A stretch of DNA of 64,000 nucleotides from Serratia sp. PL17 (GTDB lineage: Bacteria > Pseudomonadota > Gammaproteobacteria > Enterobacterales > Enterobacteriaceae), in assembly GCF_017832355.1 (NCBI RefSeq), contig NZ_JAFIBY010000003.1, positions 248,001-312,000 on the forward strand, read 5' to 3'. The position numbers and the translations under genes are program-made. Below are positions 20,034 through 28,978 of this stretch, piece by piece (position 1 is the stretch's first letter; the number at the start of each line of letters is the position of its first letter). Below the pieces are notes generated by a model. It saw nothing but the letters and a program-made list of their open reading frames with translations, did no database searches and was not told the origin of the DNA.

Positions 20034-20171
20034 CCACTCTGACAAAATAAACCACAAAAATAACCGTATCAGTCTGTACTGGTACGGCATTTTTCTAGTT
20101 TCAGTTCGGATAAATTGTTAAGCCGTTTATGAGCATCGTCAGCCAGACTGTCCAGCGTGAATCGAAAGTGT

Positions 20172-20248
20172 GAAGTCCGCTTCTCATACAGAACTATCCA
20201 CGGAAACGTATTAGGCCTGTTATGAGCGAGGAGCAGACCTTGGCACAT
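20172..20248. repeat. Island repeat, copy A (divergent)
   Basis: Begins AAGTCCGCTTCTCATAC and ends TATGAGCGAGGAGCAGACC, matching the outer arms of copies B-G while the inner part has drifted. It lies in the 460-bp gap between the integrase and the OLD gene, which holds no gene I can support. Confidence 0.6.
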
Positions 20249-20279
20249 ATGATTAATATTCATATGATTAATATTCATA
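20246..20279. repeat. 15-bp tandem repeat
   Basis: CATATGATTAATATT occurs twice in tandem (20246-20260, 20261-20275) with CATA beginning a third unit. It touches copy A of the island repeat and lies about 215 bp upstream of the OLD gene. Confidence 0.8.
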
Positions 20280-20493
20280 GCAACTAATTTAAAAGATAAC
20301 TACCGACGCTGTAGCTATTCAGCGGTTTCAATAGCTTGACTTGTCCACTACATTTACAATGTGTCATCACGACTTGAGCTCAACAGTTTAATCAGTCATC
20401 TTAAGGAATCGTCTCAACTGTTTATTTTTGATAGTACGGGTACAACACTTTTTTACTGTAAGACTTAATACACACACTTCAAAAGGATTGGCT

Positions 20494-22503
20494 ATGCGTT
20501 TGAGTAAAGTTCGAGTGCAAAACTATCGGAGCATCATTGATACCGGTGAGTTTGATGTTGAAAGGCTTAAAACAATTCTAGTTGGCCCAAATGAAGCAGG
20601 TAAAACAGCCATTCTTCAAGCTATTCAACAAATTAACCCACCAGTAGGCACTAAAAAATTCAAACCCTTACGCGACTACCCAAGAGCTCAATATACCAAA
20701 ATCAGCCGAGGGGACCTGGATCCGAATGAGGTGGAAGTAGTCACTGCAGTCTTTGAACTTGAAGAGTTTGATTTAGAGCATGCACCAGAGCAAATCAAGG
20801 GCAGTCCAATCAGTTACACCTTCACTCGGTATTTAAACAATAATGCGAGTCATGGTTTAATAGGTTTCACATCTCCAACTTACAATGACGTCAAAAATGA
20901 CCTGATAAGACTGACTGCTCATTTAGATCGGTCGTCTGCTGCAGGTGAAGCAAAACCGCATTCAGAAAGCCTTAGTAAAATAACGAATGGCTGGGCACAA
21001 AATAAATCTTTATATACTGATTCTGCGATTTTAAAAAAGTGGCTGGAAGATAAGCTTCCATTTGTTGATGAAGAAGATGAGAAAGAGGTTACGCGTTGGG
21101 AAGTAATTGATTCAAAATTGAATTTATCAATTGCTATCTGCAGTTTTCTTGAATATCTAGACAAGAACAAGCCTGTATTTGTACTTTACAGCAATTACTT
21201 CCGAGTTAAGCCTATCATCCATTTAGGAAATCTTGCTAAACGGCTTGAATCTAACAGCCTTGATGATGATGCCTATGATTACGGCAACAGTTGTCTGCTC
21301 AGATTGCTTGGTTTTACTGCACAGGAACTTTCTGAACTCGGAAAAGCATCCGATCCAAGCCACACTTCGACTGATCTTGAAAGCTTCAGAGAAAGACTCG
21401 ACCAGCGTAGCTATGAGCTCAATGCGGCCAGTGTTGAATTGACTCAGCAAATAATCAAAGTATGGAACCCTGATGATAACAAAGCAGAGGCAAGCAGGCT
21501 TAAGCTGACTGCCGACGGACAATATCTAAAAGTAGTTGTCGAAGACAACATAGGCGTTGAGGTTGAACTCGATCAGCGCTCCGAAGGTTTTCAGTGGCTA
21601 GTGTCGTTCTTCATAGTGTTCTTTGCTGAGGCTAAAGGTAAACATAAGAACACAGTTCTCCTATTAGATGAGCCAGGAGTTAGCCTCCATGCCCTGAAGC
21701 AAAGAGAGTTTAGAAAAACTATCTCATTACTTGCCGATAACAATCAGACTTTATACTCAACTCATTCACCATTTCTAGTTGGCCCGGATGAACTCGATAT
21801 TGTGAGAGTTGTGGAACTGACCGATAGGACTGTTGGTACGAAAGTACACACAACAGTCTCCTCCAGTGATCCTGCAGCGCTGTTACCGCTACAGGAAGCG
21901 CTTGGATATGATTTAGCTCAGAGTCTATTTGCCAACCAGCGTAATTTGATTTTAGAAGGTTTGACAGATTATTGGTATGTCGAAGCCATATCCGGCCTGC
22001 TTAAGGATGGCGGAAAAACATTTTTGCACGAAAAGATCGCGCTTGTACCAGCCAACACAGCAAGCAAGGTCGTCTATTTCGCGACAATTCTTACTTCACA
22101 CAACCTAAAGGTCGCGGCTTTACTTGACTCAGATAATGCTGGTGATCAAGCAGCAAATCAGGAAATTCTGGTTCACCGTCTCAGCAATAAAAGAATCCTT
22201 CGAACATCAGATTTTACAGTTCCTAAAATTGAAAAAGCAGAAATCGAAGACCTGCTCAGAGATACATTAATCGGAATAGCCAAATCTGAACTAAATTGGG
22301 ATTTAACCACGGCGATGGCAAGCGCTGGGGATAAGCCTATTATCAATTTGTTCCAAAGTGAAATTGGCAAAGATTTTTCCAAATATAAGTTAGCTAAGGC
22401 TTTCTTAAGATGGTCTCGAGATCATTCGTTCACTGATCTATCTGCTAATGAGATCCAAGGCTGCACGAATCTCATAAATGCGATAAACGCTGCACTGAAG
22501 TGA
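20494..22503 (+). CDS. OLD-family ATP-dependent endonuclease (AAA ATPase + TOPRIM)
   Basis: A 669-residue OLD nuclease. The ATPase part has Walker A GPNEAGKT (31-38), a signature-like RSEGFQW (362-368), Walker B LLLDE (389-393) and the switch His in THSPF (423-427). The TOPRIM nuclease part has Glu488 (LEGLTD) and the DxD pair 545/547 (LLDSDNAGD). OLD proteins of phage P2 and relatives block other phages. No UvrD-like helicase follows, so this is a class 1 (stand-alone) OLD, not a Gabija pair. The gene is visibly AT-richer than its neighbours, in line with transfer. ATG at 20494 has AAGGA upstream. Confidence 0.9.
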   Translation: MRLSKVRVQNYRSIIDTGEFDVERLKTILVGPNEAGKTAILQAIQQINPPVGTKKFKPLRDYPRAQYTKISRGDLDPNEVEVVTAVFELEEFDLEHAPEQIKGSPISYTFTRYLNNNASHGLIGFTSPTYNDVKNDLIRLTAHLDRSSAAGEAKPHSESLSKITNGWAQNKSLYTDSAILKKWLEDKLPFVDEEDEKEVTRWEVIDSKLNLSIAICSFLEYLDKNKPVFVLYSNYFRVKPIIHLGNLAKRLESNSLDDDAYDYGNSCLLRLLGFTAQELSELGKASDPSHTSTDLESFRERLDQRSYELNAASVELTQQIIKVWNPDDNKAEASRLKLTADGQYLKVVVEDNIGVEVELDQRSEGFQWLVSFFIVFFAEAKGKHKNTVLLLDEPGVSLHALKQREFRKTISLLADNNQTLYSTHSPFLVGPDELDIVRVVELTDRTVGTKVHTTVSSSDPAALLPLQEALGYDLAQSLFANQRNLILEGLTDYWYVEAISGLLKDGGKTFLHEKIALVPANTASKVVYFATILTSHNLKVAALLDSDNAGDQAANQEILVHRLSNKRILRTSDFTVPKIEKAEIEDLLRDTLIGIAKSELNWDLTTAMASAGDKPIINLFQSEIGKDFSKYKLAKAFLRWSRDHSFTDLSANEIQGCTNLINAINAALK

Positions 22504-22512
22504 TCATTTTCA

Positions 22513-22546
22513 ACTGGCTCATTCGCTTGGTATGAGCCAGTTTTTT
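22513..22546 (+). terminator. Rho-independent terminator of the OLD gene
   Basis: ACTGGCTCAT (22513-22522) and ATGAGCCAGT (22532-22541) form a 10-bp stem followed at once by six T residues, ten bases after the stop codon. Confidence 0.92.
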
Positions 22547-22608
22547 ATAGATTCCTTTGTGTGGATATGAGCTGCAACCCTAAATTAACATAGAACGACG
22601 TCAGCACA

Positions 22609-22674
22609 GTCCGCTTCTGGCACACACCAGACAAACACGTGACGCTGAAGGTCTGCTGAGAGTGAACAGCGGAC
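22609..22674. repeat. Island repeat, copy B
   Basis: Outer arms GTCCGCT (22609-22615) and AGCGGAC (22668-22674); inner arms CAGAC and GTCTG around the conserved core ACACGTGACGCTGAAG. It lies between the convergent OLD and AraC genes. Confidence 0.85.
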
Positions 22675-22715
22675 GCTGGGGTTCTTTATAAAAATTCGGT
22701 TTGTGTTGTTTTGCA

Positions 22716-23510
22716 TTAGTTTAGAGACGAAAAATATTGCGTCGGTGATTTACCCAGCGCTTTTCTGAACATCGTAATAAATGCGCTGACCGAATCATAT
22801 CCCAGCGTTCCGGCTACGCGCTGCACGGACTGACCTTCAGCCAGATGGCTCAGGGCAATCATCAAATGCAGTTGCTGACGCCAGCGACCAAAGCTCATTC
22901 CTGTCGCCTCTTTTATCAGCCTGGCCAGCGATCGTTCGCTGGTGACCAGATGTGCAGCCCACTGCTTTAACGTTCGCCGATCATCAGGCTCATTAAAAAG
23001 TGCCTCCGCCATATTCCGGATTTTAGGATGATCGGATACGGGAAGATGGAGCGCTTCAACCGGCACATCCGGAATATGCTCCAGCAGCACCGCTGCGAGC
23101 CTGGCAGTTTTACTGTCAGGAGAATAAGCCTGTCCCTGTTCTGCCAGATACAGAACAAGCTCGCGGACCAGAGAAGTCATCGCCAGGGTACAACAGATTT
23201 CCGGCATCGCTGCCGCGCCGGGTTCGATAAACAGAAAGCAGGTATCTGCATTCTTCGTGACCCGGCAACTGTGGGGGATTTCACCCGGAACCCAGACAGC
23301 ATGTCCGGGTGGAACAAGCCACAGCGCATCCTCAACCTCACAGCTCACTGCACCGCGCAAAGAGATAATAAGTTGTCCCTTACGGTGAGCGTGCGGACTC
23401 TGACCTGCATACTCGCCTGACGATGATACATGCAGCGCGATAGCAGCCTGACTGAAAGCATCGGAATTAAACTCATCCGGTGAGGTCACCGGTTTTTTAT
23501 TAAGTGGCAT
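22716..23510 (-). CDS. AraC-family regulator, NimR-like
   Basis: A 264-residue AraC-type regulator: an N-terminal cupin (PHAHRKGQLIISLRGAV, about residues 40-60) and a C-terminal double helix-turn-helix (WAAHLVTSERSLARLIKE and VQRVAGTLGYDSVSAFITMF). Its closest known relative by eye is E. coli NimR (YeaM), which represses the divergent nimT. The same arrangement is seen here: the MFS gene of the NimT type starts 88 bases away on the other strand. It therefore most likely controls that gene and itself. Confidence 0.88.
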   Translation of the reverse strand: MPLNKKPVTSPDEFNSDAFSQAAIALHVSSSGEYAGQSPHAHRKGQLIISLRGAVSCEVEDALWLVPPGHAVWVPGEIPHSCRVTKNADTCFLFIEPGAAAMPEICCTLAMTSLVRELVLYLAEQGQAYSPDSKTARLAAVLLEHIPDVPVEALHLPVSDHPKIRNMAEALFNEPDDRRTLKQWAAHLVTSERSLARLIKEATGMSFGRWRQQLHLMIALSHLAEGQSVQRVAGTLGYDSVSAFITMFRKALGKSPTQYFSSLN

Positions 23511-23597
23511 GATTTAGTTATATGTTGTCAGGTTATCTATATTCTGTAACTCATGCGTCCTTTAAAGTCTTTCTTTTTACCAGAGAAAGCAAAATTT

Positions 23598-24788
23598 ATG
23601 TCCCACACTACGAACAAGTGGTCTTCAATCATACTTGTGACCGGCATCCTTTTTATAGCTATCAACCTGCGTGTTCCTTTTACCGCTATCGCACCCGTTT
23701 TAGAGTCTATTCGCCATGATTTTGGGCTAAGTATTACTGCCGTTGGGTTGCTTAACTCGCTGCCTTTACTGGCATTTGCCGCCTTTTCACCGCTGAGCGC
23801 ATCCATCTCACACAAGTACGGTCTTGAACGCACCCTTTTTGGTGCCCTGGCCGTGATTTCAGCTGGCATCCTGCTTCGCTCCACAGGCAGTGTCTGGGCG
23901 CTTTATGGCGGAACCATATTGATAGGTATCGGGATTGCCCTCGGCAATGTCCTGTTGCCTGGCCTTATCAAACGCGACTTTTCTGGCAACGTGGCTTCCG
24001 TGACGGGGGCATATTCCATCACCATGGGCGCGGCTGGTGCTATTGGTTCAGCCGTTGTCATTCCTCTGACGCAGAACTGGGGCTGGAACATCGCGTTAGC
24101 CATGTTGGTTATTGCACCGCTGCTTGCGTTGCTTTTATGGTTGCCCCAGTTAAAGATGAAGCATCAGTTGCCAGCAGCGGGTGAGAAAACAACGGCGACC
24201 GTCGCGGTCTGGCGCTCGCCTCTGGCATGGCAGGTCACCTTGTTTATGGGCCTGAATGCGATGCCGTTTTATGTTGCTGTCGGCTGGCTGCCCGCCATTC
24301 TAACGGACAGTGGACTCTCCTCAGCCCAGGCCGGTGAAGTACACGGCATTCTTCAGCTGACCACCGCCATTCCCGGCCTGATTCTGGCCGCCACGCTGCG
24401 TCGCCTCAACGATCAGAAAGCAGCCGCTGCCGGCGTCAGCCTGTTAACCGCTGCGTCCTTTATCGGCATCATGTACCTGCCGAATCTGGCGATGCTGTGG
24501 GCTGCTCTTCTCGGCTTCAGCTCGGGTGCCAGTATGATGCTGGGCCTGACCTTCATCGGACTTCGTACCAAAAATGCCGGTGACGCCGCCGCGCTGTCAG
24601 GCATGGCGCAGAGCGTCGGTTATCTGATGGCGGCGATGGGTCCGCTGCTGCTGGGCAAAGTACAGGAGTTGTCCGGAGGCTGGACATTGCCATTACTGAT
24701 GACCGCAGCAATCGCGGTCGCAGGTGCCTGCACCGGAATGGCTGCCGGACGAAATGCGCATCTGGAACCTGTACAGCAGACGGGCTGA
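23598..24788 (+). CDS. MFS exporter, NimT/CynX type
   Basis: A 396-residue transporter with 12 membrane helices, similar throughout to E. coli NimT (YeaN) of the cyanate-permease (CynX) branch: the blocks GNVLLPGLIKRDF, WRSPLAWQVTLF and AALSGMAQSVGYL are shared. In E. coli it gives resistance to 2-nitroimidazole; the natural substrate is not known. ATG at 23598 (MSHTTNKW) is preferred over 23553, since the added residues do not fit the family. Divergent from the NimR-like gene. Confidence 0.88.
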   Translation: MSHTTNKWSSIILVTGILFIAINLRVPFTAIAPVLESIRHDFGLSITAVGLLNSLPLLAFAAFSPLSASISHKYGLERTLFGALAVISAGILLRSTGSVWALYGGTILIGIGIALGNVLLPGLIKRDFSGNVASVTGAYSITMGAAGAIGSAVVIPLTQNWGWNIALAMLVIAPLLALLLWLPQLKMKHQLPAAGEKTTATVAVWRSPLAWQVTLFMGLNAMPFYVAVGWLPAILTDSGLSSAQAGEVHGILQLTTAIPGLILAATLRRLNDQKAAAAGVSLLTAASFIGIMYLPNLAMLWAALLGFSSGASMMLGLTFIGLRTKNAGDAAALSGMAQSVGYLMAAMGPLLLGKVQELSGGWTLPLLMTAAIAVAGACTGMAAGRNAHLEPVQQTG

Positions 24789-24799
24789 ATTGGCTGGCA

Positions 24800-24831
24800 C
24801 CACAGGGGAACGATCGGTTCCTCTGCTGTGG
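24800..24831. terminator. Bulged hairpin between convergent genes
   Basis: CCACAG (24800-24805) pairs with CTGTGG (24826-24831) and GGAAC with GTTCC inside it. It sits between the convergent MFS and LysR genes, so it can serve as a two-way terminator, although no T-run is visible. Confidence 0.45.
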
Positions 24832-24881
24832 ATGCTGTCCATTATCGTTCTGAAGCGTACTCTTGCTCTCAAGACCATCTC

Positions 24882-25799
24882 TTACCGGGAAGGCCGTTTC
24901 TCACCTGCGACATCGTTGAAAAGTTCGCCGACCCAGTCAGCAAAAGCACGCACGGCGGGAGAGAGAAAACGCTGATGCGGATAGAGCATCGTCACCGGCA
25001 CGGAAGGTGGCTGCCAGTCCGCCAGAACCTCGACCAGTTTGCCTTGCCGCAGATTCTCCGAAATCACATTCTCAGCAAGCTGCGCCAGCCCAAAACCCTC
25101 AAGGCACAGTCTGATATAGAGTCCCGTTTCGTTAACGGCTGCATCCCCCTCAACCGGCACAGAGAAGGCCTCAGTGCCTCGTGTGAAACGCAGTTCATTA
25201 GTGCGTCTTCCCGAACCGGAAAAGTAATGAATCGCCCGATGCAGCGACAACGCTTCCGGCGTCTCAGGCACACCGTATTGCCTGAGATAGTCAGGCGAGG
25301 CGCAGGTCACCCAGCGAAACCGGCCAAGTGGCCGCGCAACCAGCGTGGAGTCGGTTAATTCTCCGGTTCGGATCACGCAATCTATCCCTTCCTGAACAAG
25401 ATCGACCTGCCGGTCGCTGACGCCAATCATCAGGTAAATATCCGGATAGAGCCGGTAAAATTCTTTCAGATTGGGCATGACGACGAAGTGGGCGATACCC
25501 CCTGGCATATCAACCCGCAGCCGTCCCTGGGGTCGCCTGACGGAATCACTCAGGCTGGATTCACTAAGTTCAATTAGCGACAGGATCTCCCGGCACTGCA
25601 CCAGATACTGCAGTCCTTCAGGTGTGAGGCTGACCCGTCTTGTTGTCCGGTTAAGCAGACGTACCTGCAGGTATTTCTCCAGATTTTTAATCGTGCTGGT
25701 GACGGTGGAAGCTGGCAGTGACAGTGTCTCTGCCGCGCGCACAAAGCTTCCGGCTTCAGCAACCCTTATAAAAACCTGCATAGCCTGAATCCGATCCAT
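24882..25799 (-). CDS. LysR-family transcriptional regulator
   Basis: A 305-residue LysR protein with the N-terminal winged helix (MDRIQAMQVFIRVAEAGSFVRAAE, then LNRTTRRVSLTPEG) and an effector domain with the common IDCVIRTGELTDSTLVARPLG segment. It belongs to the group that regulates single redox or transport genes. It is divergent from the amidohydrolase/transporter/SMP-30 set (25930-28754) with 130 bp between the starts, so that set is the probable target. Effector unknown. Confidence 0.9.
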   Translation of the reverse strand: MDRIQAMQVFIRVAEAGSFVRAAETLSLPASTVTSTIKNLEKYLQVRLLNRTTRRVSLTPEGLQYLVQCREILSLIELSESSLSDSVRRPQGRLRVDMPGGIAHFVVMPNLKEFYRLYPDIYLMIGVSDRQVDLVQEGIDCVIRTGELTDSTLVARPLGRFRWVTCASPDYLRQYGVPETPEALSLHRAIHYFSGSGRRTNELRFTRGTEAFSVPVEGDAAVNETGLYIRLCLEGFGLAQLAENVISENLRQGKLVEVLADWQPPSVPVTMLYPHQRFLSPAVRAFADWVGELFNDVAGEKRPSR

Positions 25800-25929
25800 C
25801 GTCCTGCTCCTGGGTAAAAGTGAGTCTGATTATTCGCGAATTATGAATTATGAAAACGCTTTAAGCATCTTATTCAGGCTAATAACGTGGTGTATCGTTT
25901 CCCCATTAATCAGGAAAGAGGCAGGTTTA

Positions 25930-27327
25930 ATGACCAAATACATCCGAAATATTGTTAACAATCAGAATGTCACTTCACAGGCTACGTTGATTCGTGGCGC
26001 GACGATACTGAGCATGGACGGGAACGTCGGTAACATTGAGCGCGGCGATATTCTCATCAACGGCTCAACGATTACCGCCGTCGGCCAGAACCTTGATGTG
26101 CCGGGTGCGCATGTCATTGATGCCACCAACATGATCGCCATGCCGGGAATGGTCGATTCTCATCGTCACGCATGGGAAGGACAGTTGCGCCGCATTAACC
26201 CAAACGCCACCTGCCTGGACGACTACAGCAACGCCACGCACTTCTCCTTCGCTAAATATTACCGTCCTGCCGATATCTATGTTGGCAACCTGCTGACGGC
26301 GCTGGGCGCTATTGACGCGGGCATCACCACAATGATCGATAACTCGCACAACAGCCGAACCGCAGCGCATTCCGATGCCGCCGTCGAGGCCCTGCTTGAT
26401 ACCGGCATTCGTGCCATTCATGCTTCCGGCGCACCGGTAGCTGGCGAATGGGATAAAGCGCACTGGCCGGGAAACTGGCAGCGTCTGCAGGATAAGTATT
26501 TCACCGACAACCCTGAAAGCCTGGTCTCTCTCGCCGTCATGGCCCAGCTGGAGCCGGAGTTGTGGGCCGAAGCCCGCCGGCTGGGACTGTCGATTGTCAC
26601 TGAGTTCTTTGGCGCTGAGATGGGGTCTGAACTTGAGTCGCTGCATCAGCAGGGGCTTCTGGGTCCGGACAATATTTTCAATCACTGCACGGCGCTGCCC
26701 GACAGGGGATGGGAAATTCTGCGGGAGGCCGGTGTCCGGGTGAACGTCTGCCCGCGCTCAGATTCGCACTATGGCATCGAAAGCGGGATGTTCGCCATTG
26801 AGGCCGCGCAGCGTCATGGCATCAACCCTGGCCTGAGCGTAGACAATGAAACGTCGTACAGCACCGATATGTTTATGGAGATGCGCGTCGCCTTTTACCT
26901 GCAGCGCGTGATGGGCATGCATCAGCAGCAGTGCTGCGATTCTGAACATGCGCTGAAAACGCTTCCGGCGGCGCAACTCCTTAAAGCCGCGACTCTTGAT
27001 GGCGCTGCCTGTGCAGGGCTGCAGGACAAAGTTGGCAGCCTGACGCCAGGCAAACAAGCCGACCTGGTGCTGATTAGCGTCAGTGATCTCAATCTTTACC
27101 CGTCCGGCAATGCCTTTGGCACGGTGGTTCATGCCGCCGAGCGCAGCAACATCGACACCGTCATGATCGGCGGACGCATCGTTAAACAGAACGGTAAGGT
27201 GCTGGGCGTAGACAGCGCGCGACTACGTGCGGCGATTGATGAGTCGCGTGAGCACCTTTTTGCAGCCTCTGGCTACCAGCCTGACATTTTTGCTGACACC
27301 TTCCTGCCGCTGGTGCAGGCCGACTGA
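25930..27327 (+). CDS. Amidohydrolase-superfamily deaminase/hydrolase (TrzA/SsnA-like)
   Basis: A 465-residue metal-dependent hydrolase of the cytosine deaminase-like branch. The metal ligands are the HxH of VDSHRHAWEG, a His in NHCTALPDRG and the Asp of SVDNETSY; a Glu in EFFGAEMG is in the place of the catalytic Glu. The C-terminal segment LTPGKQADLVLI closes the composite beta-sandwich. Likely substrates are aminated or chlorinated heterocycles or other amides, which cannot be narrowed. ATG at 25930 follows GAGG and matches the family start better than 25843. It leads an operon with a YdcZ-type transporter. Confidence 0.85.
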   Translation: MTKYIRNIVNNQNVTSQATLIRGATILSMDGNVGNIERGDILINGSTITAVGQNLDVPGAHVIDATNMIAMPGMVDSHRHAWEGQLRRINPNATCLDDYSNATHFSFAKYYRPADIYVGNLLTALGAIDAGITTMIDNSHNSRTAAHSDAAVEALLDTGIRAIHASGAPVAGEWDKAHWPGNWQRLQDKYFTDNPESLVSLAVMAQLEPELWAEARRLGLSIVTEFFGAEMGSELESLHQQGLLGPDNIFNHCTALPDRGWEILREAGVRVNVCPRSDSHYGIESGMFAIEAAQRHGINPGLSVDNETSYSTDMFMEMRVAFYLQRVMGMHQQQCCDSEHALKTLPAAQLLKAATLDGAACAGLQDKVGSLTPGKQADLVLISVSDLNLYPSGNAFGTVVHAAERSNIDTVMIGGRIVKQNGKVLGVDSARLRAAIDESREHLFAASGYQPDIFADTFLPLVQAD

Positions 27328-27332
27328 CCAGG

Positions 27333-27815
27333 ATGAAAAGCATGGGCATGACCTATTACGTAATCGCTTTTGCCGCAGGTCTGGGGATCACCCTGCAGAC
27401 GACCCTGAACAGCCAGCTGGCAAAGGGACTGGGCGGCGACCCGGTCACTGCGGCGCTGTTTTCATTTACGGCGGGCGCGTTCAGTCTAGGGATTTACGCG
27501 CTGCTGCGGGGTGGGTTGATGACATCGCTAGCGGCGATCCCGTCGCAACCCCTCTGGAGTCTGGCGGGCGGAATGATAGGTGCATGTGCACTGTTCAGCT
27601 ATGTCGTGCTTGCGCCGAAAATTGGGTTTTCAGCTCTGCTCGGGCTGGCGATTGTCGGACAGTTACTTTCCTCGCAGATGATTGATCATTTTGGCTTGTT
27701 GGGCGCTGTGCGGCGTCCGGTTTCGTTACTCAGGCTGGGGGGAATGCTGGTTATGCTGATCGGACTTGCCGTCATGCTTTTCAGCGATCGACTTTCTGCG
27801 CGTTATCTGCAGTAA
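27333..27815 (+). CDS. YdcZ-family (DMT superfamily) membrane transporter
   Basis: A 160-residue membrane protein with five hydrophobic segments, the size and pattern of the YdcZ/DUF606 group (start MTYYVIAFAAGLGITLQTTLNSQLA; LVGQLLSSQMIDHFG-like IVGQLLSSQMIDHFGLLG). These half-size members of the drug/metabolite superfamily probably act as dimers. It follows the amidohydrolase by five bases, so it may move that enzyme's substrate or product. The start may be 27333 or the ATG three codons on. Confidence 0.82.
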   Translation: MKSMGMTYYVIAFAAGLGITLQTTLNSQLAKGLGGDPVTAALFSFTAGAFSLGIYALLRGGLMTSLAAIPSQPLWSLAGGMIGACALFSYVVLAPKIGFSALLGLAIVGQLLSSQMIDHFGLLGAVRRPVSLLRLGGMLVMLIGLAVMLFSDRLSARYLQ

Positions 27816-27902
27816 CTGCGTTTACCCACGTTTACCACAGCGCAGACGCGGGTGAGTCACGCTCAATGTGCAGTACGACCTTTATTTATCCGGAGGATTA
27901 AC

Positions 27903-28754
27903 ATGTTTTCAATTGCAGCTGATGTCAGGAATACGCTGGGAGAGTGCCCCCTGTGGTGTGAAAGAACATGCAGACTCTATTGGACTGACATTGAATGCAG
28001 TGAACTACTCGCCTTAGAAGAAGGCGATGACGCTGTGATGCGCTGGTCGCTGCCAGAACGCCTTGGATCCTTTGCCCTGACCGAAAAGAGTCACATTCTG
28101 CTGATGGGACTCGCGTCCAGGCTGGCTTTCTATGATCTCAACACCGGTATTCTTACAACGGTGGCAGCCTCACCGGGAGAAACAGGCACCCGCACAGGTG
28201 ACGGACGGTGCGACCGTGCCGGTAATTTTGTCTTTGGGACTATGGATGAAGGTTATCCCGTAAAAGTCATCGGTAAGTTTCACCGACTAAATGCTGCAAC
28301 GCTGACTGTTGAAACGCTTGCGCTGCCCGAGGTCGCCATCCCGAACAGCATCTGTTTCAGCCCCGATGGCTGCACGATCTATTACAGCGACTCGATGCAG
28401 GGCAAAATATTCTGCTGCGATTATCCATCTCTGGAGAACCCGCGCGTGTTCACCGAAACAGCAGGCAATGGTGCACCTGACGGCTCCTGCGTGGATGCGA
28501 TGGGCTATTTATGGAATGCTGAATGGGGAGGGAATCGTATTGTTCGTTACAGTCCGGATGGGACCACAGACACTATCCTGCCATCCCCTGGTATCCAGAG
28601 CACCTGTCCGATACTGGCCGGTGAGGGCTTCACCAACCTCTACTGCACCACTGCTTCTGTGGGGCTTTCTGCGCCATCAATTTATGACGGTGCTTTACTG
28701 AAGGCCGAATCTGCAGTCTTTGCCGGTTTACCAGAAAGCCGGTTTGCAGCATAA
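27903..28754 (+). CDS. SMP-30/gluconolactonase/LRE-family protein
   Basis: A 283-residue six-bladed propeller of the SMP-30 family, which hydrolyse sugar or other lactones with a divalent metal. Metal ligands match the family: Glu in TLGECPLW, Asn in IPNSICFSPDG and Asp in GAPDGSCVDAMG. GGAGG before the ATG at 27903 fixes the start. It is 87 bp behind the transporter and likely in the same operon, so the set may import and open a cyclic compound; the compound is unknown. Confidence 0.87.
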   Translation: MFSIAADVRNTLGECPLWCERTCRLYWTDIECSELLALEEGDDAVMRWSLPERLGSFALTEKSHILLMGLASRLAFYDLNTGILTTVAASPGETGTRTGDGRCDRAGNFVFGTMDEGYPVKVIGKFHRLNAATLTVETLALPEVAIPNSICFSPDGCTIYYSDSMQGKIFCCDYPSLENPRVFTETAGNGAPDGSCVDAMGYLWNAEWGGNRIVRYSPDGTTDTILPSPGIQSTCPILAGEGFTNLYCTTASVGLSAPSIYDGALLKAESAVFAGLPESRFAA

Positions 28755-28818
28755 ACAATGTGAGAGCTCTAATTGCCGCATGCGGGCAGGACTTTATCTG
28801 CTTCAGTCTGCCAGTAAT

Positions 28819-28883
28819 GTCCGCTTCTGGCACCAAACTGCTGTAGGTGAAGCCCATCAGGCTGCTTCGAGCGAGCAGCGGAT
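28819..28883. repeat. Island repeat, copy C (divergent core)
   Basis: Outer arms GTCCGCTTCTGGCAC (from 28819) and CGAGCGAGCAGCGGAT (to 28883) match the other copies; the inner part is replaced. It lies between the convergent SMP-30 and aldo/keto reductase genes. Confidence 0.75.
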
Positions 28884-28978
28884 CTTTGACACTGAGATAT
28901 TCAGCTTCTACTGGCATTTATTTTGTACCAGCCCTTTTCGGCCTAAATACGAACCGGACATCCCATATATATTTTATT

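Noticed and set aside
20494..22503. Gabija system
   Set aside because: The OLD/GajA-like gene is followed by a terminator and an opposite AraC gene; no UvrD-like GajB is present.
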